Shown: one piece after another, positions 59,447-64,000 of the stretch
Layout of the letters: each line of letters begins with the position of its first letter
Position numbering within the stretch: the first letter of the stretch is position 1
Source: Rhizobium aethiopicum
Lineage (GTDB): Bacteria > Pseudomonadota > Alphaproteobacteria > Rhizobiales > Rhizobiaceae
Assembly (NCBI RefSeq): GCF_014197535.1
Contig: NZ_JACIFV010000008.1
Location: 148,537 to 212,536 of the forward strand
DNA length: 64,000 nucleotides
Direction of reading: 5' to 3'
Translations under genes and position numbers: made by a program
Notes under the pieces: generated by a model
What the model was told of the DNA's origin: nothing
Database searches by the model: none
Seen by the model: only the letters and a program-made list of their open reading frames with translations

Positions 59447-60472
59447 ATGAAGAACAAGCTTCTGTCCGCCGCGATCGGCGCAGCAGTTTTCGCTCTTGGC
59501 ACCTCGGCTGCTTCGGCCACCACACTCGGCGATGTAAAGGCAAAGGGTTTCATTCAGTGCGGCGTCAACACCGGTCTCGCCGGCTTCGCCGCGCCTGACG
59601 CTTCCGGCAATTGGGCGGGCTTCGACGTCGACTTCTGCAAGGCCGTCGCTTCTGCCGTGTTCGGCGACCCCACCAAGGTGAAGTTCACGCCGCTCAGCGC
59701 CGCCAATCGCTTCCCTGCCCTGCAGTCGGGTGAAATCGACGTCCTCGCCCGCAATACGACCTGGTCGATCAACCGCGATACGGCACTCGGCCTGAACTTC
59801 CGTTTCGTCAACTATTATGACGGCCAGGGCTTCATGGTCCGCAAGAGCCTCAACGTGAAGTCGGCATTGGAACTCTCCGGCGCGTCCGTGTGCGTCCAGT
59901 CGGGCACGACCACCGAGCTCAACCTCGCCGACTATTTCAAGGCGAACAACCTTCAGTACAATCCGGTCGTCTTCGAAAAGCTGGACGAGGTCAACGCCGC
60001 CTATGATGCCGGCCGTTGCGACGTCTACACCACCGACCAGTCCGGTCTCTATTCGCTGCGCCTGACGCTGAAGAACCCGGACGAACACGCGATTCTGCCG
60101 GAAATCATCTCCAAGGAACCGCTCGCCCCGGCCGTTCGTCAGGGTGACGACCAGTGGTTCGATATCGTCAGCTGGGTCGGCTATGCCATGATCAATGCTG
60201 AAGAGTTCGGCATCACCCAGGCCAATGTCGACGACATGAAGAACTCGCCGAACCCTGACATCAAGCGTTTCCTCGGCGTCGAGGCGGATACCAAGATCGG
60301 CACCGATCTCGGCCTGACCAACGACTGGGCTTACAATATCGTCAAGAACGTCGGCAATTACGGCGAAGTCTTCGAGCGCAACATCGGCCAGGGCAGCCCG
60401 CTCAAGATTGCGCGCGGCCTCAACGCCCTGTGGAACAAGGGTGGCATCCAGTACGCTCCGCCGGTTCGCTGA
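59447..60472 (+). CDS. aapJ: general L-amino acid ABC transporter, substrate-binding protein AapJ
   Basis: Periplasmic binding protein of the Aap permease, which imports a broad range of L-amino acids and also influences efflux in rhizobia. The 341-residue precursor has a signal peptide (MKNKLLSAAIGAAVFALGTS, ending AASA), then TLGDVKAKGFIQCGVNTGLA, the SBP_bac_3 domain with LNFRFVNYYDGQGFMV and a C-terminal domain ending YAPPVR. Start ATG at 59447, with AAAGG upstream; 44 more open codons are not part of the protein. First gene of aapJQMP, often under NtrC control. Confidence 0.97.
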   Translation: MKNKLLSAAIGAAVFALGTSAASATTLGDVKAKGFIQCGVNTGLAGFAAPDASGNWAGFDVDFCKAVASAVFGDPTKVKFTPLSAANRFPALQSGEIDVLARNTTWSINRDTALGLNFRFVNYYDGQGFMVRKSLNVKSALELSGASVCVQSGTTTELNLADYFKANNLQYNPVVFEKLDEVNAAYDAGRCDVYTTDQSGLYSLRLTLKNPDEHAILPEIISKEPLAPAVRQGDDQWFDIVSWVGYAMINAEEFGITQANVDDMKNSPNPDIKRFLGVEADTKIGTDLGLTNDWAYNIVKNVGNYGEVFERNIGQGSPLKIARGLNALWNKGGIQYAPPVR

Positions 60473-60492
60473 GCGGCATCACGCATGAAGTC

Positions 60493-60516
60493 GGAAAGGC
60501 GGGCGACCGCCTTTCC
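60493..60516. other. stable hairpin after aapJ with a GNRA tetraloop
   Basis: GGAAAGGCGG (60493-60502), loop GCGA, then CCGCCTTTCC (60507-60516): a perfect 10-base-pair stem capped by a GNRA tetraloop. It is followed by CCTCCAATAAAAAA, not by T, so it should stabilise the aapJ mRNA or cause partial stop rather than full termination. That fits the need for more binding protein than permease. Confidence 0.7.
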
Positions 60517-60530
60517 CCTCCAATAAAAAA

Positions 60531-60545
60531 GCTCCGAAAAGGAGC
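60531..60545 (+). promoter_or_regulatory. small hairpin that covers the aapQ ribosome binding site
   Basis: GCTCC-GAAAA-GGAGC folds on the AAGGAGC stretch that precedes the aapQ ATG at 60549. Five GC-rich pairs would hide the Shine-Dalgarno bases and lower aapQ translation. Whether it folds in the cell is inference. Confidence 0.45.
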
Positions 60546-60548
60546 ATA

Positions 60549-61769
60549 ATGGGGAATTGGCCAAGCATGACGCATCAGGCTTTGGATTCAACACGTATAT
60601 CCAGGAGCGGCTGGAGCTTTCAGTCCGCCCTCTACGACCCGACAATTCGGGGCATTTTCTTCCAGGTTCTCACCATCGTCCTGCTGGTCGTCTTCGTCTG
60701 GTGGGTTGCGCACAACACTGCCGTCAATCTGGCGCGCGCTAACATCGCGTCGGGCTTCGGTTTTCTGAACGGCCGTGCCGGCTTCGAGGTCGGTCAGTCG
60801 CTGATTGCCTATTCAAGCGATTCGACCTACGGCCGCGCGCTGCTGGTCGGCTTTTTGAACACGTTGCTGATCGCCATCACCGGCATCATCACCGCCACCA
60901 TCATCGGCTTCATCATCGGCATCGGCCGCCTTTCACGGAACTGGTTGATTGCCAAACTGTGCACGGTTTATGTCGAAGTCTTCCGCAATATCCCGCCGCT
61001 GCTTGTCATCTTCTTCTGGTATTCGGGTGTTCTGGCGGTTCTGCCTAATGCGCGCGAGTCACTGCATCTGCCGCTCGGGGCGTATCTGAACAACCGTGGG
61101 CTTTCCTTCCCCAAGCCGATTTTCGGCGAGACTTTCTGGCTCGTCGGCGTCGCCTTGGTCGTCGCGATCATCGCCGTTATCGTCACGGCCCGATGGGCGC
61201 ATCGCCGGCAGGCAGCGACAGGCCAGCCGTTCCATACGATCTGGGCTTCGATCGGCCTGCTGATCGGCCTACCGTTGATCGTCTTCCTGGTCGCAGGCGC
61301 GCCGCTTTCCTTCGATTATCCGATCGCGGGCAAATTCAACCTCACCGGCGGCTCCGTCGTCGGGCCGGAATTCATGTCGCTCTTCCTGGCGCTTTCCTTC
61401 TACACCGCTGCCTTCATCGCCGAGATCGTGCGCGCGGGCATTCGCGGCGTGCCGAAGGGACAGACGGAAGCGGCAGGCGCACTCGGTCTTCACCCCTCGT
61501 CGATCACCCGGCTGGTCGTCATTCCGCAGGCCTTCCGCATCATCATTCCGCCGCTGAGCAGCCAGTACCTCAATCTGACCAAGAACTCGTCGCTGGCGAT
61601 CGCCATCGGTTTTGCCGATCTCGTCGCCGTCGGCAGCACGACGCTGAACCAGACCGGTCAGGCTGTCGAGGTGATCCTCATCTGGATGGTCATTTACCTC
61701 AGCCTCAGTGTCGTAACTTCGCTGTTGATGAACTGGTTCAATGCCAAGATGGCGCTGGTGGAGAGGTAA
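60549..61769 (+). CDS. aapQ: Aap transporter permease AapQ
   Basis: Inner-membrane permease of the Aap transporter. From the ATG at 60549 (AAGGAG five bases upstream) it has 406 residues; an ATG at 60567 would give 400. It has about eight helices and the ABC permease EAA loop [21 protein letters not shown] hydrophilic insert at about residues 160-190 is usual for Aap permeases. Follows aapJ after two hairpins. Confidence 0.95.
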   Translation: MGNWPSMTHQALDSTRISRSGWSFQSALYDPTIRGIFFQVLTIVLLVVFVWWVAHNTAVNLARANIASGFGFLNGRAGFEVGQSLIAYSSDSTYGRALLVGFLNTLLIAITGIITATIIGFIIGIGRLSRNWLIAKLCTVYVEVFRNIPPLLVIFFWYSGVLAVLPNARESLHLPLGAYLNNRGLSFPKPIFGETFWLVGVALVVAIIAVIVTARWAHRRQAATGQPFHTIWASIGLLIGLPLIVFLVAGAPLSFDYPIAGKFNLTGGSVVGPEFMSLFLALSFYTAAFIAEIVRAGIRGVPKGQTEAAGALGLHPSSITRLVVIPQAFRIIIPPLSSQYLNLTKNSSLAIAIGFADLVAVGSTTLNQTGQAVEVILIWMVIYLSLSVVTSLLMNWFNAKMALVER

Positions 61770-61770
61770 G

Positions 61771-62916
61771 ATGAGCAACGCTTTCGTCAGAACCGCCATA
61801 CTGGCGCCGGAACCGCCGCCCTCGGCAGAGAAAGGCCCGGTTGCTTGGATTCGCCGTAACCTGCTTGCGACGCCCAAGGACATCGTCCTAACCGTCCTGG
61901 CGCTGGTCTTTGTCGTTTGGGCCCTCCTGCACGCGCTCGACTGGCTCTTCGTGCAGGCGGTTTGGAGCGGCCCGGACCGCACCTTCTGCGCCACTGCCGT
62001 ACAGGGTGGCATCCAGCCGGATGGCTGGAGCGGTGCATGCTGGGCCTTCGTCAGTGCCAAATTCGACCAGTTCATCTTTGGACGTTATCCGCTCGACGAG
62101 CGCTGGCGCCCGACGCTGGTCGGCATTCTTTTCGTACTCCTATTAGTGCCGATGCTCATCCCTTCGGCGCCGCGTAAGGGCATCAACGCCCTCCTGCTCT
62201 TCGGCGTGCTGCCGATTGTTTCCTTCTTTCTGCTTTACGGCGGATTTGGCCTGGAAATCGTCGAGACCCCACTCTGGGGCGGGCTGCTGGTGACGCTGGT
62301 GCTCTCTTTCGTCGGCATCGCCGTCTCCTTCCCGCTTGGCATCATCCTGGCGCTCGGAAGGCGCTCGCAGATGCCGGTCATCCGCACGTTCTGCGTCGTT
62401 TTCATCGAAGTCGTCCGCGGCGTGCCGCTGATTACGGTCCTGTTCATGGCGAGCGTCATGCTGCCGCTTTTCCTGCCGGCCGGCTGGACGGTAGACAAGC
62501 TCCTGCGCGCTATCATCGGGGTATCGATCTTCGCCTCCGCCTATATGGCGGAAGTCATCCGCGGCGGCCTGCAGGCTATTCCCAAGGGCCAGTTCGAGGG
62601 GGCGGATTCGCTCGGGCTGGGCTACTGGCAGAAGATGCGGTTGGTGATCATGCCGCAGGCAATCAAGCTGGTGATTCCTGGCATCGTCAACACCTTCATC
62701 GGCATGTTCAAGGACACCTCGCTGGTATCGATCATCAGCATGTTCGACCTTCTCGGCATCGTTCGCCTTAACTTCGTCGATCCGAACTGGGCAACCGCAG
62801 TAACGCCGCTGACGGGGCTGATATTCGCCGGCTTCGCCTTCTGGCTTTTCTGCTTCGGCATGTCGCGCTATTCAGCATTCATCGAACGTCACCTCGACAC
62901 CGGCCACAAACGATAA
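61771..62916 (+). CDS. aapM: Aap transporter permease AapM
   Basis: Second permease subunit, which pairs with AapQ. The 381-residue product has several helices, the EAA loop [20 protein letters not shown] and a C-terminal [15 protein letters not shown]. It starts one base after the aapQ stop with GGAGAGG ahead of the ATG; 10 open codons inside aapQ are not used. Confidence 0.96.
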   Translation: MSNAFVRTAILAPEPPPSAEKGPVAWIRRNLLATPKDIVLTVLALVFVVWALLHALDWLFVQAVWSGPDRTFCATAVQGGIQPDGWSGACWAFVSAKFDQFIFGRYPLDERWRPTLVGILFVLLLVPMLIPSAPRKGINALLLFGVLPIVSFFLLYGGFGLEIVETPLWGGLLVTLVLSFVGIAVSFPLGIILALGRRSQMPVIRTFCVVFIEVVRGVPLITVLFMASVMLPLFLPAGWTVDKLLRAIIGVSIFASAYMAEVIRGGLQAIPKGQFEGADSLGLGYWQKMRLVIMPQAIKLVIPGIVNTFIGMFKDTSLVSIISMFDLLGIVRLNFVDPNWATAVTPLTGLIFAGFAFWLFCFGMSRYSAFIERHLDTGHKR

Positions 62917-62933
62917 GAATGAGGGAAATAATC

Positions 62934-63707
62934 ATGGCTGAAGCTCCAGCGAAGAAGCTCACCGTTTCCGCAACGGAAGTGGCGATCGAAATCATCAACA
63001 TGAACAAGTGGTACGGCGATTTCCACGTGCTGCGCGACATCAACCTGAAGGTCATGCGCGGCGAGCGCATCGTCATCGCCGGCCCGTCCGGCTCGGGCAA
63101 ATCCACGATGATCCGTTGCATCAATCGGTTGGAAGAGCACCAGAAGGGCCAGATCATCGTCGACGGCACCGAGCTCACCAACGATCTGAAGAAGATCGAC
63201 GAGGTGCGCCGCGAGGTCGGCATGGTGTTCCAGCACTTCAACCTCTTCCCGCACTTGACGATCCTCGAAAATTGCACGCTGGCGCCGATCTGGGTGCGCA
63301 AGATGCCGAAGAAGCAGGCGGAAGAAATCGCCATGCACTTCCTGAAGCGGGTCAAGATCCCCGAACAGGCCAATAAATATCCGGGCCAGCTTTCCGGCGG
63401 TCAGCAGCAGCGCGTGGCCATCGCCCGGTCGCTCTGCATGAACCCGAAGATCATGTTGTTCGACGAGCCGACTTCGGCACTCGATCCGGAAATGATCAAG
63501 GAAGTGCTCGACACTATGGTCGGCCTCGCGGAAGAAGGAATGACCATGCTCTGCGTCACCCACGAAATGGGTTTTGCGCGCCAAGTCGCCAACCGCGTCA
63601 TCTTCATGGATCAGGGGCAGATCGTCGAGCAGAATTCGCCGGCCGAATTCTTCGACAATCCGCAGCACGAGCGCACCAAGCTGTTCCTCAGCCAGATCCT
63701 GCACTGA
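62934..63707 (+). CDS. aapP: Aap transporter ATP-binding protein AapP
   Basis: Energy-coupling ATPase of the Aap importer. The 257-residue product has Walker [10 protein letters not shown] (residues 50-58), Q-loop FQHFNLFPH, signature LSGGQQQR, Walker [13 protein letters not shown] and the switch His in VTHEMGFA. The ATG at 62934 is chosen because GAGGG lies eight bases upstream; an ATG five codons earlier has no such site. Last gene of aapJQMP. Confidence 0.97.
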   Translation: MAEAPAKKLTVSATEVAIEIINMNKWYGDFHVLRDINLKVMRGERIVIAGPSGSGKSTMIRCINRLEEHQKGQIIVDGTELTNDLKKIDEVRREVGMVFQHFNLFPHLTILENCTLAPIWVRKMPKKQAEEIAMHFLKRVKIPEQANKYPGQLSGGQQQRVAIARSLCMNPKIMLFDEPTSALDPEMIKEVLDTMVGLAEEGMTMLCVTHEMGFARQVANRVIFMDQGQIVEQNSPAEFFDNPQHERTKLFLSQILH

Positions 63708-63728
63708 CCCCGAACGCTGAACTTGTTG

Positions 63729-63763
63729 AAGACTCGCCGCACCCTTTGGGTTCGGCGGGTCTT
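63729..63763 (+). terminator. likely terminator of the aap operon
   Basis: AAGACTCGCCG (63729-63739) pairs with CGGCGGGTCTT (63753-63763, one G-U), and CACCC-TTT-GGGTT closes the inside. The T tail is short (CTTTCATGTT), so efficiency is uncertain. It begins 21 bases past the aapP stop. Confidence 0.6.
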
Positions 63764-63769
63764 TCATGT

Positions 63770-63898
63770 TCAGCGGGCGGCGGCCTGTAACAGATTGCAG
63801 ATACCGGCAGCAGGACCGGAATCGCCGCCGCCCGAGTGCGGGCCGATCTCCTGGATTGGTTCATTGAGAGGCCGCCACGCTGGCGCGGTCTCGGCCAT
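63770..63898 (-). CDS. possible small ORF or gene remnant, 42 codons
   Basis: The minus strand codes MAETAPAWRPLNEPIQEIGP, then HSGGGDSGPAAGICNLLQAA and AR, ending in TGA at 63770. Residue make-up looks protein-like, but the ribosome binding site is poor. The same frame is open upstream to a TAG at 63956-63958, with another 14 codons to the window edge, so it may be the tail of a broken gene. No family is recognised. The rest of 63708-64000 holds only the terminator. Confidence 0.25.
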   Translation of the reverse strand: MAETAPAWRPLNEPIQEIGPHSGGGDSGPAAGICNLLQAAAR

Positions 63899-64000
63899 GC
63901 CTAGATGTGAGCTTTCGGGAGGTTGTCCATTCGGAGCGGATCGAGGAGACTGGAGCTACCACATCTCGAGTCGGAGGGATCGCCGCGAATGAACATTCAT

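Overview
The window reads as a stretch of core chromosome from a Rhizobium of the R. etli / R. leguminosarum type (Alphaproteobacteria, Hyphomicrobiales). The reasons are the gene order dusB(nifR3)-ntrB-ntrC next to ntrY-ntrX-hfq-hflX, the rhizobial Aap general amino-acid transporter, a PdhB with its own lipoyl domain, a GTTC-N7-type SOS box at lexA, high GC, and several rhizobial intergenic mosaic repeats. I see no phage, IS element, CRISPR array, tRNA or rRNA.

Layout. (1) 1-12046, mostly minus strand: two nitrogen two-component systems (ntrY-ntrX followed by dat, hfq, hflX; dusB-ntrB-ntrC as an overlapping operon), with an aldo/keto reductase and a gene-poor gap at 7848-8427 between them. 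The gap holds two perfect tandem DnaA boxes and a plus-strand small-RNA candidate ending in a strong terminator. (2) 12190-16750: ispDF-cinA on plus, then a START-domain protein, a P-loop ATPase, lipA and two YeaQ/GlsB-like membrane peptides on minus. (3) 16824-27102, minus: pyruvate dehydrogenase (pdhA-pdhB-pdhC, SGNH hydrolase, acetyltransferase, lpdA; lipA next door makes the cofactor), ftsB, eno, kdsA and a VOC protein. (4) 27239-32009: lexA with its SOS boxes, comEC and gltA. (5) 32038-45262, minus: the translation / envelope supercluster rpsB-tsf-pyrH-frr-uppS-cdsA-rseP-bamA-lpxD-fabZ-lpxA-lpxI-lpxB, with many 4-base start/stop overlaps. (6) 45496-46134: a decayed telA region. (7) 46332-57768: eipB, a plus-strand run (RidA, glycerophosphodiesterase, FemAB-like, HIT), clpS-clpA, a phasin, a DUF3126 protein, cysE, a hydrolase, an NDUFS6-like zinc protein and a flavin monooxygenase. 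(8) 57910-63707: metC divergent from aapJQMP.

Together these genes cover nitrogen sensing and uptake (NtrBC, NtrYX, Aap), entry of carbon into the TCA cycle (Eno, Pdh, GltA), lipid A / Kdo / outer-membrane assembly, early isoprenoid synthesis, protein quality control and the SOS response. I found no obviously new multi-gene system. The best non-genic leads are the small-RNA candidate at 8345-8426 with the DnaA boxes upstream, the perfect 33-base palindrome over the ftsB stop codon, the three-half-site operator candidate between metC and aapJ, and the paired hairpins between aapJ and aapQ.
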